Shown piece after piece: positions 23,893-35,401 of a DNA stretch of 64,000 nucleotides (the stretch's first letter is position 1; each line of letters starts with the position of its first letter). The stretch spans positions 134,481,346-134,545,345 of the forward strand of contig CM031595.1 of NCBI GenBank assembly GCA_018398815.1, written 5' to 3'. The notes beneath the pieces are model-generated. The model made no database searches. It worked only from the letters and a program-made list of their open reading frames with translations, and had not been told where the DNA came from. This stretch comes from Conus ventricosus. Taxonomy: Eukaryota; Mollusca; Gastropoda; Neogastropoda; Conidae. Both the position numbers and the translations under genes were made by a program.

Positions 23893-24116
23893 CAATACCC
23901 AAGCACTCCTCTCAACCACCTTTTTTTTTTCAAATGGGAGGGGGTTGGTCTGGTTCGCACTGGTATTTCAGAAGTCAACTGAAAAACCATGGGGTTAAAT
24001 ACAGTTACTGTACCGGGGGTATCCGTCAACACATCCTGAAAGTCTTTAAAAATGTCTTTGAGCGTTTCTGTTTGACTTGGTAGAAAAAAAACATTCGACA
24101 GAACCAAAATCCTCAT
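23893..24116 (-). pseudogene. Amino end of reverse transcriptase, fused to RNase H by a deletion
   Basis: The minus-strand frame contains DIFKDFQDVLTDTPGTVT, then SEIPVRTRPTPSHLKK. This is the signature upstream of RT in Ty3/gypsy pol. Directly after the HLKK motif the sequence jumps to a stretch that belongs just before the RNase H finish. The fingers, palm and YxDD box are therefore absent. It cannot encode an active RT. Confidence 0.8.
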
Positions 24117-24329
24117 AGGTTTACCTTTGATGGGAACAGAATAGGAAGGGGTACAACATCATCTGCACTGGTAGATGTTAAAACTCCTACATTCCCTTTT
24201 TTTTTATCCCTTTGATCTGCCTGTACGTTACATTGGGTACAAATTCATCACTGATAATGTCTGTCATGTTGACATCAGTTTCTGGACACAGACATACCCA
24301 CTCAACCGACTGATTGAGGGCCAACATTT

Positions 24330-25330
24330 GTACGTTCAACTACTTCTTCAACATGTTCACATGAAATACCTTTCTCGTGTTTGCCATTTTGTTTCTATAA
24401 TTTACTGCAGAAAGTTTTTCGAACCACCTGAAAAGGACCCTTTCCACATAACACGAAGTTGTTATGTTCATCAGTTAGTAGCACAAGGACTTTTATCCCC
24501 TACACTGAAGGAAACGTGCCTTGCTTTTCTGTCTGCAAAGACCTTTTACAAAATTGTTTTTCTATCAGCTGACTGTTGAGCAAGCTCACATGCATCCTTC
24601 AAACGATTATGCAGTTCTAAACTATTGGTAAAAAAAGTTTTACTGTCAGGGATGTCCGTCCCTTCCGCATTGTGTCATCAACAGATCCAAAGGACCCCGG
24701 GTAGTGTCCGAAAAGAAGTCCAAAAGGAGAAGAATCCAGCGTTGCGCGCATTTCCTGTATGCAAAAGCAACCGGTATGAAACGATCCCATTCAGGGTCTT
24801 GCCTTGCAACCTCTCAACAGGACTTCACGTTCCATTGAAACGTTTAAACCAGGGCCATTCGATTGGGGATGATATGGCGGGGGTTGAAATGGAAAGAGTT
24901 TGACAACATCTGTAAAAATTTTTCTCATGAGATCAGAAATGAAATTGCGTTCCACAATCCAGAGAAATTTCGTTCGGGAGACCCCCTTGAAAAAATTGCA
25001 AGTAAGGCTTTAGCGACCTGAAAAGATCAATTTTCTTCATGGAATCGCTTCGAAAAACTTGTTGCTGGTATTTACCAAAGTCAAGATATAGCGATATCCC
25101 GAAGAAGCATGGTAGCGGTCCAACAAGATAATACTACCTCCGAATGGAACGGAAATGAGAAAGGCATTTTTGCAAGGTGCACATGGACGCGACCTTTCTG
25201 AGAGTCTTTGGCAGATTCACAGAGCGGCATATTTCGTAACTTCCTTTGTGACACCGGCCAATTAAAAGAATCAAGAACTCCTTTAATGTTCTTTTGATAC
25301 CGTGCCGCGAACAATGGGGTCAGGAGCCGT
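24330..25330 (-). pseudogene. Integrase (zinc-binding, DDE core and C-terminal region), broken
   Basis: In order on the minus strand: FNWPVSQRKL (zinc-binding region) at ~25.24 kb and HLAKMP at ~25.15 kb. FQGGLPNEI and DCGTQF (around the second catalytic Asp) follow at ~24.96 kb. RFNGT (after the catalytic Glu region) is at ~24.84 kb. KVLVLLTDEHN and GPFQVV, the conserved C-terminal motif, come at ~24.5-24.43 kb, and HEKG near 24.37 kb. Several stops and frame changes occur. The C-terminal motif sits upstream of the RT start, which fixes the unusual domain order. Confidence 0.78.
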
Positions 25331-25599
25331 GTGCAGCACTGTTTTTTTCTAAGTGGTTTTGGAACCACAATGTCTGTTGTTCCGTCCAGGTACACACCTG
25401 TTAGAGAATGTCAGAGTCCGTTATGTACGTTGGTTTGTCCGTTTGTACGTCAGGACAAGTCGTTAGCACCCAAAAAATGTCGTCAGCGTCTCTGTCTTTT
25501 CCCTGCAGCTTTTTTCAATCTGGGGAACTGAGTTCATCCATTTTGAGACTTTAGGGCTTTTGGCCTTTCCCTCGCTCTATGACGTTTGATCTAGGGATC

Positions 25600-25915
25600 T
25601 CAAGACAAGGACAAACGATTTCCCCAGCACCACCATGTACTGTAGCGAAAACCTGCAAATTGCCCAAGAAACAAGTCGCAGATGGTTATCAAGAAAACAG
25701 GCGGGAAGAAACCGAGTGTACGGTGTAAACGACTGAAATTTTCGCCACGGGAAACGTTTTTAATCTTGCCTCCAAAGAACCCCACTTTGGGGACCCGTGT
25801 TTGGGTAACTGGTCGAAGGACCAAAAATTTTGTACACCGCAGTGTGCACCCATGCCGCCCAAAAAAGAACCTGCAATCCTTGATCTGTGTTTCTAACACC
25901 GGCCTCAACGATTGA
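25600..25915 (-). pseudogene. Protease-region remnant
   Basis: A GCTL stretch with the preceding sequence fits the D(S/T)G active-site area with the Asp not readable. ICDLFLGQFAGFR near 25.66 kb matches the YDLIIGN-type motif that ends retroelement aspartic proteases. The call depends on position between gag and integrase as much as on residues. Confidence 0.5.
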
Positions 25916-25959
25916 TCTGGTGCCAAAAAAAGGCCTTATTCACAATCAGTGGGGACTAA

Positions 25960-27145
25960 TGCGGGTTTTTGAATCATTGGTTGAAGGGCAATTTTCCCCA
26001 ATGGAATTGCCACAAAAGAACATCGCTTGCTGATTGGCAGCCGACTGATTTGTGAACTTCTGTTCTTCCACGAACTGCCCCAAAGTCTAGTGGTGGTCGT
26101 TGTCCACACCTCCGGAACGGGTTTCTGAGAGTAAGGGCTTCCGGGGGTTGAGTAATGGTATTGACAAAGTCCTCGAACCGCGGAAAAGACCCTTTCCGTT
26201 CCAGGGTAGGTAACCTGATGCTCAAAAATGACCCAGAAATTCCTTCCTGTAACTCCCTGCCTTTAGGGGTGTACATGTGCATAAGACTCAAAGATGGAAA
26301 ATTTCTTTCCTAGCACGGGCCCTTTTAAACGGGTAGCGAACAATACGACAGCCTCTGCACTTTTCCTCACGGGCAAATTTGCCGTCTTTAAGGAAAGGGC
26401 CAACTTTGCTCACGCTTGAAAAGGGGATCTCTAAGAAGGGATCTCGCAGTGATTGAAAAGTTTTGTGCGGGTTTTTGACAATGATCCACGAAACCAAACA
26501 ATGACTCTAAGGATCAGAACGATGGAAACGATTCTTCCTTTTTCAGGGCCACAGAACGGAAACGTCGTGAAAACGATCAGCAGAACTTGAAAATTTCTTT
26601 AGGAGTTCGCTTTTAACTGATCCCAAGTTAAATTTTGTTTCGCTGCAAGAGTGGTTCATGTCAAGCGTACCTTTTAACAACGACGCAATATCTAGTACTT
26701 TTCCTTTTGGGCCAAACCCCAAGAGTTGCCGTGACTTTCAAATCGAAAAGAAAATATCAATTCACCGTTTTTTCCTCGGAAAGGTGCAACCCCTTTTTGG
26801 AATATATGCCGCTTTGTTGAGATGGCTGCGGGAACGACTGGGAGGTTCTCCCCGATGCCTTATCTTCGAATTTCAGATCATGTCTCTATTTAACGCTCAA
26901 ATTAAATGACGTTTCAGCTTCACTTCCTCCGGAATCTTTTTTCTTCAATTTTACTTCCTTGTAGTTTTATTTTTTCACTTAGCTTCCCTTTAAAATCTTT
27001 TTTCTCAAAATTTTAGCTTCCTTGTAAAAAATTTTTCTTCAATTTCAGCTTCCCTCTGTAAGGGTTTTTTTCTTCAACTTCCTCTTGTAGTTTATTTTCT
27101 CAGTCCTCTGTAGTTTTTTTTCTTTAGCTTCACTTCCCTCTTGTT
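25960..27145 (-). pseudogene. gag remnant with K/E-rich repeats at its start
   Basis: Minus strand from ~27.1 kb: a short repeat (26905-27145, ~40-45 bp, plus-strand word CTTCCCTCTTGTAG) reads as Lys/Glu-rich peptide, probably a coiled coil. Next comes an FRFESH motif at ~26.75 kb, a common start of capsid in this group. SLLKGTLDMNH, SVKSELLKKF and KTFQSLRD follow, in capsid order. A degraded Cys-rich patch near 26.03 kb may be the former zinc knuckle. There are many frameshifts. Confidence 0.65.
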
Positions 27146-28688
27146 CCTTTCCACTCTCTCTTTAGCCGTCGGCCCCATGGGGATTGTTGGGACATAGTAA
27201 TTTCCTCCTCAAAAGGTTCGTTTTTTAAACATATTATCAAATATAAATGATCTCAATATAAACACCAAAAAACTCAAAGTAAAGAATAAAATAAGGCGAT
27301 TATGATGATATAAAAGTTTCACAAACCGGGGAAATTTTAGTAAGTACAAAACAGAAAATTCAATTCCGGGGTAAACAAAAACCACCCTTTCTAAAAAAAG
27401 GTAATATGAAATCAAAAAGGGATTTTTCCAAAATAATTTGGCAACTGTACACATTTGGAATTTACAAAACAAAATGAATTTTTATACAAACTGTTTCCTA
27501 AAAAAAAAAAATAAAAAAAAAGTTTTTTCTTGAAATAAATTTTTTAAAAATTTAGTTCTCAAATGTTCTTGGGTTGTACTTCTTTTACTTTTCAACGAAT
27601 TTACAAAACAAATGTACCGCTATAAAAAAAGAATATAATTACAAAACAAATGGAATCCAAACAATTAAAAAGAGGGAAGAGACAAAAACTAGCGGAAAAC
27701 CTACCAAAAAATGAAAATTTGAAAAACAATAGGAGCCATTGAGGAGAAGGGTTTAAGAATTTTGAAAAAGGGGTTGAAAAGGAAATGAAAGGATAAAAAC
27801 GGGCCGGAACGTAAGAGGAAATCAAGAAAAGCAAAAGAAGCCCACAGAGGGACCCTATGGGCACTGTCTCCCGTAAACTGGAGACGGAAAAAACAAATCA
27901 CTGCACAATTTACACCCATACGGGAAAAAATACAAAATACTAAAAAATCAATCAATAAATGCCATTCCCCAAACTCAAGAAAATCTGAACAAACCCAGAA
28001 AAAAAAGAAAACAAAATAAAATTTTTATTTGGGCAGAGCGTAATCAATCCACCACCTAAAACTACTAGCGTGAAAGGAGAGAATTTTTATCCCCATTTTG
28101 AGGGCAAGGGAAAACAAACTGAAAAATAGGAAACGAAAGAATAGATAAATTTAAAGAGAAAGGGAAAGATATTGCTCCCCACGCCATGTCCCCTCTGCAA
28201 ACGCAGGAAAGTTTTTGGGGTATCAGTCCTGGGAAAGGGACAAAAATTTTAATCCTCTAGGGGAAAGGCACGATTTCCCCACGCCCTGCCCCCCTTGCTT
28301 TCCAGGTTTCGGCAAGAGAGGTTGAGGCTTTCGGTCCTGAGTGGGAAGGTCAAAAGGAAATCCCAACCAAAAAAACAAAAACCCTTACGGGTAGAGCAAC
28401 AAAAGAAATTTCAACCACCCTAACAATAAAAGAATAGAAAAAAACACAACAAATGCAAATATTATACACAAAAAATAATTAAACTTTCTTCTTTTTTTCC
28501 TTTCCTTTAACCCCTTTAGGCACAAAATTAAATTCCGGGTTACAAATAGAAACCCTTTTCCCTTTTTTTTTCTTCTCAAACCCTTGGGGGTACAAAAAAC
28601 TTTTTTTTTAAACCCCAGGCACAATAGAAACTTTTTTTTTTTTCTTTTTTAACCGGGAACAAACGGCAGCTACGCCGGGGTTTAAACT
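27146..28688 (-). other. Leader region of LTR element; no domain recognised
   Basis: About 1.5 kb of A/T-run-rich sequence between the primer-binding site and gag. It is unusually long for a leader, so it may hide decayed gag sequence or a later insertion. Confidence 0.45.
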
Positions 28689-28703
28689 GGAGTCGGGTCA
28701 CCA
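28689..28703 (-). promoter_or_regulatory. Candidate primer-binding site
   Basis: Minus strand reads TGGTGACCCGACTCC directly after the ACA end of the 5' LTR. TGG pairs with the CCA end common to tRNAs. The primer tRNA was not assigned. Confidence 0.65.
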
Positions 28704-29679
28704 TGTACACTGTCACTCTTGCATACCCGCATTCTGACAGCCCTTTACCCATACCACCGCAATCTTTCCCCAAACACCCAAAGGGCCTAACGAATGTTTT
28801 TCTTCCCCCCTCTCCTTCAGAAAACACTTTCTAAGTACAACAAAAACTTGTAAACAGATTTTACACTGTATCCCTCCGCACTGAGAGACAATAAATCTGC
28901 ACACATGTATCTCTCCTCACACCAAGAGACAATTCAATCTTCAAACATTAATCTCCTCCACACCGAGAGATAAAAAACAGTTCCGTTCAATAAACTATGC
29001 CTTCACATTCCGTTATCCAAAACTTTCCGACCAGGAGAATACAAACGCCGAACACTGAACCTGCCCGCCCCAATAAAAGCTTTCCCGTTTCTCCTTTCCC
29101 GTCTCTTCTCTGGAAAAATATAATGCCCCTCGAATTCTCTTCCGGGTACGGTCTTTGATTCTCTTGCCGCGACTTTTCTGTCTCTTGCGAAAGACGAGCT
29201 TTTAAATCCTCTCCTGGAGTTGGTAGGCTGGGGTGAACACCGTGGTCCCCACAACCCTGGCCATCTTCAACCACCTCACGGGGGAAAGATGAAGGGTGAA
29301 GGGGAAGGGGGACGGTGAGGTGAAGGGTGAAGGGTGGTAAACGGCGCAACAAGGACCCCGTCCTGACAGTTCAGTCTGAGGCATCCCGCTGGGTTAAACT
29401 GACTCTTTCCCTCCTTATCCTGTGATGCATACAGTGTTCAAACACATGTCCAGCACCTTACCTTACCAGCCCTTGAAAACATCACTCAAAGGGGCACTTT
29501 TTCCCCCCAATGACCACATTTTGTTCCTTGAATGAGTCCCTACCACATTTTTTGGGGGCTGCCCGCTACTTATCAAACCACATGAAAATCTTCCCTTTTT
29601 TGTGGCACGGGAAACGGGTTCATAACACTAACTACTGGATGCGCGTCACATGCCTTGATGTGAGCCCACTCACATGACA
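28704..29679 (-). repeat. 5' LTR of the 21.8-29.7 kb element
   Basis: Direct copy of 21798-22835, shorter because of many small deletions, as expected from noisier sequence. The outer end is TGTCATGTGAG on the minus strand. Confidence 0.88.
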
Positions 29680-29699
29680 CTTTGCCAAGCGAGCGGCTA

Positions 29700-29811
29700 C
29701 ACACACACCACCAAAAATATATATATATACACTGCAGCACGCCACGCCCCCACGCACGCAGCACAACACCCCAGCACACACACACACAACACACACCCCA
29801 AACAACACCCG
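29700..29811. repeat. CA/TA simple repeat
   Basis: ACACACACC, ATATATATATA and CACACACAC blocks interleaved with short GC-rich words. Confidence 0.8.
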
Positions 29812-30040
29812 AAGTTTTGTTAAAAAATCTTCCAGTAAAATCTCAGATCAGTGAAAAATGTAATCCCTTTCAAAATTTTAAAGGACGACACCAGGTGGAA
29901 AATCTCTGAAAAAAGGGTTTCAAGTCTACTGTAATGTTTATGTCTCACCCTTATGCAGTCCCAACACTCCAAAAGAATAGTTTTCATTGGGGAGTGCCGC
30001 GGGCACCACCAACCAGTCTCCCCCTTCCCCCTATTCACCC
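29812..30040 (-). mobile_element. Fragment of the I/Nimb-like LINE 3' region
   Basis: Resembles 34830-35040 of the complete LINE in the same order: TTTGTTAAAA(A)TCTT, GATCAGTGAAAAATGT-type, TGTTTATGTCTCAC, CAGTCCCAACACTC and AAAAGAA. Weaker similarity may continue to ~30150. It is a 5'-truncated or broken copy with no coding part. Confidence 0.7.
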
Positions 30041-32280
30041 CTCACGGTATCAAAATTGTTCCTCGAGGAAAGAGGCAAGGCACAAAGTGAATAGAGCCGT
30101 CCGGTGCGCAGACCAAACCAAGGACACACTACTTTTATCCCCAGAACATTTTTGTTGTGTCTCCCCTGCGTTAAGACCCGGGGGAATTGTGACCATGGTA
30201 CGGTTTTTTAGTAGCCATACAGCGAATAACATCCCATCCCCTCTTTTCATGACTACCTGACGTTTTCATTTCGAATTTCGGCAAAAAGACATTTAATACT
30301 GACCAGCTCAAAAATCAGGGTTTCCCCCCCCCACCCCTCCTCGATCAGCCTATGTAAAAAAACACAACGGTTCGAAAAGAGAAACAAAATACGTAACGAA
30401 GACCGTCATTTCTGTTGATTGACAGTACTGGGGGAATTGTTCATTTCCCATAATTTGAATAGCCCGACCCACTTTTGCCTGGTTTTGATATCGACACCGA
30501 CAAATTACAGAGAGAGAGAGGAGGAGAGAGAAATCTTTATTAGCAGTCACGGTTACGTGAAATGCAAGCGCACGCAAATAAACACACGCACGGCGTCGCA
30601 CACACAATAAGTATCATAAGACACGTCACCCCATGAAAAGTTTTAACATTCACAGAAGGAGAGAGAGAGAGAGAAAAGAGAGAGGCCACTGAGACTTTAC
30701 ACACATATGCACAACGCACGCAACACCGCGCGCGAGCGCGTTTACACACACCCACAGCACAGTGGTGCCAGTTTTAACTATCTCGAACAAAAACTGCCAA
30801 TAGAGAGGGAGAGCAGAGAGACAGAGGGAAAATGGGTGGTCGTGCTGCGTGTGTTACAGTTGACATATCACTTCCCAAAGACATAGAATTAAACAACGCG
30901 CGCGGGGGCGCACCCCACAAGGGAAAAGGGGGAGAGAGAGAGAGGGCAGTTGTCACAAACATCGCCTCACACTGGTACCGATTCCTCGTTGGAACCTCTT
31001 CTTGCCAAACTAAGTTTCGCAAAGTGCTTTGAGGTTCCCAAAAACCCATCAACTTTTCCCCAGCCTGCAGTACTTGGCCATCATGCATACCTTAATTGAC
31101 ACAAATATCATAGGGCAGCCAATCCGGGTCCCAGCATTTTCCGTAGCAGTGTTGTACGGAACAGAAAGGAAAAGACAACTTTGACATGTTATTCAACGTG
31201 CACGCTACCAACACGCTTCTTCGTGGGCCTTGCAGCTGCTGCCTTATGGTGGGGAAGGGGAAGACAGAGGAGAGCACATCTGCGAGTTAAAATTTTCAAT
31301 GGGGCCTTCCCCGTTGGTGTGTGGGGGTGTGCATTTCGTTTTCCCCTTAAACACCCTCGTCAAAAATGGAAGTGCAGGTGAAGTGAGATCTTCGTAATAT
31401 CAACTCGAGAAATGTTACAGAAATTTGGCCAATCACGTTGCCCCCTTTGGCGAGAAGACTAATTACCTGGGCCCCCCGAAGCACTCCACCATGGATTAAA
31501 TGTTTTCTCGTTAAACTTGGAGGTCAATAATTTGTTTAGTTATAGTACAGCATTATCTTTCCCATGTGTACCATAAAAAGTAAAACACCTCTATTGCTGG
31601 GAAGCATAATTAATATGCACCCTCATTGTCCATCGCCTCAAATTGGGGAGTTTGCGGCGTTGTAAACAACAAATGTAGCTAGTTCAGCGTAGGGCTGCAC
31701 GTGGGAAAAAAAAGGGGCATGGGTTATTACTCAAGACACGTATGCTGAACTCCAGAATAAACATTTTCCCGGTTTGAAAAATGTCAGGAAAAAAATCACT
31801 AACCCAAAAGAGACTGAAATTGTTAAACTTTTCAAGTTTTGTTGGGAAACCGTGGAACATTCAAAACCAATTTTAAAATCACAATTCTTATTTATGTGAA
31901 AAAAAAGTGAAGTTGTGATGCTAAAGTTGGTGTCATTGTCAATTTCCCCTTCTGTTTTAATGCGATTGTTAAAAGCTCGTCGAAACCCCCAATCAATGAT
32001 ACGTTATATAAAGAGGTGGTGTGTCTGAGGGGAATTTAAAAAAAAGAAAAAAAACAACCCTGGTTGAAGCATGCAGGACGTTACATTTGAATTTTTCCCG
32101 AAAACCCTTTTTCGAGGACTTTATTTCAAAGCGAAAAGCGGCAAGAAAAAAAGGAAAGGGAAATAAGATGCGGTCTGTTAAAGGGAAAGATCTTGTCCGT
32201 TGCAACGCTGCCCGAGTAAGCGTTATTTATTTTTGTTGTTGTTGCTGTTCACTTTCTTTATTTCCCTTACTTTTTACTTT
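30041..32280. other. No gene recognised; GA-rich tracts at 30510-30530 and 30658-30683
   Basis: Open frames of 60-105 codons lack recognisable domains. A TATATAAAG word at 32006 has no supported gene downstream. Confidence 0.5.
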
Positions 32281-32400
32281 TGATAATATTAAACCGCGTT
32301 GACCCATCTCATCAAAAGTGTTCTTTGACAAGATCCTACTTTTACTTTGTAATATTAAAAGGCGTTAAGGCCCTCAAAACAAAAGTGTTCTTTGACAAAC
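32281..32400. repeat. ~67-bp tandem duplication
   Basis: AAAAGTGTTCTTTGACAA and the preceding TAATATTAAA...GCGTT occur twice in a row. Confidence 0.75.
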
Positions 32401-32412
32401 GCCCAAAGTTGT

Positions 32413-32414
<2 letters not shown>

Positions 32415-32480
<66 letters not shown>
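32415..32480. repeat. Poly-G run, 66 nt
   Basis: Uninterrupted G run followed by degraded homopolymer-rich sequence to ~33100, with a second G run at 32873-32898. The runs may be a sequencing artefact. Confidence 0.9.
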
Positions 32481-32481
<1 letters not shown>

Positions 32482-32519
32482 GAGGGAAAAAAACTTTAAA
32501 AAAAGGGGGGACACGGGTA

Positions 32520-32720
32520 AAAGGGGGGAAGAGTTTTTTAAAAAAATTTTAATAAGGGGTGGGCTTTACCCTTAGGTAGGGGGTAAAGAAAGGGGGCAAA
32601 AAAAAATTTTTTCGGGGGTTTGTTTCCGGGGTCTTACTGTTTAGGGTTTTTTTTCTTTTTTCCTTTTTTTTCCGCGTTCCGGGTCAAGCCCTTTGCGAGG
32701 TTATGGGGGGCCCCAAAGGG
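32520..32720. repeat. Corrupted copy of 33100-33325
   Basis: Shares GGTAAAGAAA, TCTTACTGTT, a T-rich block ending in TTTTCC, and GAGxTTATGGG with 33100-33325 in the same order. It has many homopolymer expansions that the second copy lacks. Confidence 0.65.
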
Positions 32721-32862
32721 GGGAAAGTTCCCCTTGTTATATCATTTTTGGTCTTCCCCAGTAGGATTTTTTTGCTTGCCCCTTTTAAAAGCCGAAAAAA
32801 GGCCCACAAGCCGCGCTTTCCATCCTTTTTTAAACCCACCCCCGTTTTCAGGAAAAATTTTT

Positions 32863-32893
<31 letters not shown>

Positions 32894-33740
32894 GGGGGAA
32901 TTAAAAAAAAAAAACCAAGGGGGGAAAGGAAAAATTTAAAAATAAAAAAGGTTTCCCCAAAGGGGAAAAAGGGGCCCGAAAATTTTACCAAAATAAAAAC
33001 CCCCCTTTGCCTTTTTAAAAATCCCAAAGGGAAAAAACACCCCCCTAAAAAAAACACAAGTTTCCGGGGCCCCGGGAAAAACCGATTGGGGGAAACTGGT
33101 GTAATAACGGAGACGAGTTTATCAGACACGAGAACTTTTAATATGGTGTGGCTACCTTATCCTTGAGGTAAGGGAGGTAAAGAAACGGGTGCAAAACAAA
33201 ATTTCAAATTAACAGTGTGACCGCTTCTTCAAGATCTTACTGTTGTAGGTTTGCTTTCTTTTTTTTCTTTTTTCCTTCTTTCCTAGGCGATTCGGGGTCG
33301 GAAGCCAGCATTCGTTCGGAGTTATGGGCGTGTATTCATTTCATCATGGGAGCAAGAGTTACCCTACTTGTCTATCATCTATTGTTTGCCGTTCTGTCTC
33401 ATTTATGATTTCTCTTGTCTTGTATCCGTTTCTATACCTCCTCGCCGCAAGGATAAGCTCGCCACCTTGTAAGTTCTTGCGTCTATGAAACTCATCTCTG
33501 TTGGTACACCCATTCTCTCCATTGTTTCATGTAGACAAGATGCATGACGCCATGTGGTGAAAGCCTGAAATCTTGGGAAGCCACAAGGCCGACCGCCTTT
33601 CTTCAACCAGGGCAGCCAACATCGGAACATGGAACGTCAGGACCATGTATAAGACAGGAAGGACATTCCAAGTAGCGTCAGAGAAGCAGAACTACAACCT
33701 AACCCTGCTTGGAGTCAGTGAAACAACGCTAGACACAGTC

Positions 33741-33800
33741 CGGACAGAAACGATTGACCTCGGACAGAAACGATTGACCTCGGACAGAAACGATTGACCT
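33741..33800. repeat. Perfect 20-bp unit repeated three times
   Basis: CGGACAGAAACGATTGACCT occurs three times back to back within the endonuclease frame. The extra 40 bp is not a multiple of three and breaks the frame. Confidence 0.97.
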
Positions 33801-34651
33801 CGGTAAAGATGCTGCTGTACTCAGGACATGAAGAGGACAATGCCCCCATACTCAAGAGTTGCACTGATGTTGTCTAAAACAGCTCAGAGAGCGCTTATTG
33901 GGTGGGAAGCTCATGGCCCAAGATTCATCACGGCATCCTTCAGAACCAAGAAGAAGATTAACATGAATGTAATACAGTGCAATGCACCTACAAATGACAG
34001 TGAGGAAGCTGATAAGGACCAGTTCGACGATAGACTGCAGTCCATCACAGAAAAGTACCCAGAGAGAGAGAGATACCACCATCCTGATGGGTGACTTTAA
34101 CGCCAAGATTGGAAAGGACAACACCGGGTACGAGACCATCATGGGAAGCCATGGACTGGGGGACATGAATGAGAACGGTGAACGACTGGCAGACTTATGT
34201 GCACTCAACTCTGTCATCGGTGGCAGCGTTTTTCCCACAAGAATATCCACAAGGCCACCTGGTTTCACCAGATCACACAATAGAAAACCAGATTGACCAC
34301 ATCTGCATCAACAAGAAATTCAGAAGGTCTATGCAGGATGCGAGGGCAAAGAGAGGAGCAGACGTGGCTTCAGACCACCACCTCGTTGTGACCAGGCTCA
34401 AGTTGAAGTTAAAGAAGAATTGGATGACGGCACATGCAGTACAACACAAGTACAACACAGATCTCCTGAGAGACACTAACAAAATCGAAGAATATAGAAC
34501 AACTCTAGGCAACAAGTTTCAAGTACTGCAAGTACTACTGGAAGAGGAAGACGGTACACTAGAGGACAAGTAGAAGGAGATCAAGGAGGCAGTAACATCA
34601 ACATGCCAGGAAGTGCTTAGCCACAATAAGCACCAACACAAGGAATGGATC

Positions 34652-34662
34652 ACGGCAGACAG
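34652..34662. repeat. Target site duplication, left copy (11 bp)
   Basis: ACGGCAGACAG, identical to 40638-40648. It is the last RTE sequence before the inserted LINE. Confidence 0.93.
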
Positions 34663-34679
34663 ATAAGATAAGATAATGT

Positions 34680-34749
34680 TGCTTATAGCCAGCCGACCGC
34701 AAAGGGCCACATCAGGGCTGTCACCACGTTAAAATCAACTCACCAGTCA

Positions 34750-34783
<34 letters not shown>

Positions 34784-35400
34784 CAACTTTCACACATCTC
34801 GTTAAATGACCTCGTCTACAAACGCACCAGAAACTTTGTTAAAATCTTTCGGCCGTAAAATCTTAAATCAGATGAAAAATGTTAATCTCTCTCAAAAACT
34901 CAAGGATCACGTCAGGCGGGACACCCCTGAACAGGATCTTCATGGACTCCGCTGTAAATGTTTGTGTCGCACATCGTGCAAGTCCCAACACTCTAAAAGA
35001 ACATGTTTCACTGTGAGTGGCGCATGACATGGAATGCACCACGGAGCTTTTCACTCTTTAAAAGGTAAGAATGGGTAAAATACGAATGGCCGGTGTGCAT
35101 CCGGCACAGAACCGTTTCCTCTTTACGACCTCCCGACGTAGATGGGAGGAACTCCTTAAGGTTTGGACGGATCTGAAAGAGTTTGTTATTCGTCTGTGTG
35201 TTCCAATCCTCCTGCCAGAGGTCTCTCACATAATCGTTAATTTTCGGTTTCACATCTGAGCAGGGATATAAATGGTGGACGGTTTCTCTCTTGTGGCGTT
35301 CTGGCTAAACGATCAACCATTTCGTTCCGCCGATGCCAACATGACCAGGAACCCAAGCAAGAGTAATGTTGTAACCGTCCGCCTTCAACTTGCTAAAAAG
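34680..35400 (-). other. 3' untranslated region of the I/Nimb-like LINE
   Basis: Includes a T run on the minus strand (34750-34783 on plus is poly-A). The terminal segment AGCCGACCGCAAAGGGCCAC is conserved in other fragments in this window (47.65 kb, 54.77 kb). Confidence 0.75.
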
Positions 35401-35401
35401 T

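Larger units (their letters stand above)
21798..29679 (-). mobile_element. Ty3/gypsy-type LTR retrotransposon with IN-before-RT order (Gmr1-like), degenerate
   Basis: Direct repeats of ~1.0 kb (21798-22835 and 28704-29679) have TGT...ACA ends. A TGG-starting primer-binding site abuts the inner edge of the right LTR, and a purine tract abuts the left LTR. Both place the 5' end on the right. On the minus strand the order is gag (~27.1-25.96 kb), protease (~25.9-25.6), integrase zinc finger, core and C-terminus (~25.33-24.33), RT amino end (~24.1-23.93), RNase H (~23.9-23.68). In most Ty3/gypsy elements integrase comes last. Integrase ahead of RT is the mark of the Gmr1-like group. The RT catalytic core is missing, and frameshifts and stops are everywhere. 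No target site duplication was seen. Confidence 0.85.
33570..34662 (+). pseudogene. RTE-like LINE, endonuclease half (5' part)
   Basis: This encodes an apurinic-type endonuclease that would nick target DNA. Motifs in order: NIGTWNVRTMYKTGR (33612 on), LLGVSETTLD, MNVIQCNAPTNDS, ILMGDFNAKIG (34078 on), QIDHICINKKFRR and ASDHHLVV (34365 on). These are the catalytic Asn, Glu, Asp/Asn and Ser-Asp-His sites of the family. They lie in at least three frames. One disruption is a 20-bp triplication at 33741-33800. The frame is open up to the 11-bp target duplication at 34652-34662, where another LINE is inserted, and resumes at 40649. An RTE-type assignment is likely. Similar endonuclease fragments are often mis-annotated as craniofacial development protein 2. 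Confidence 0.85.

Noticed and set aside
21793..29684. 5-bp target duplication for the large LTR element
   Set aside because: The left flank (ACTAC) and right flank (CTTTG) do not match. Sequence errors or rearrangement may hide it, so none is claimed.
32006..32220. TATATAAAG as promoter for a K/R-rich frame starting near 32021
   Set aside because: The frame starts at GTG rather than ATG, lies only about 10 bp from the TATA word, and has no recognisable domain.
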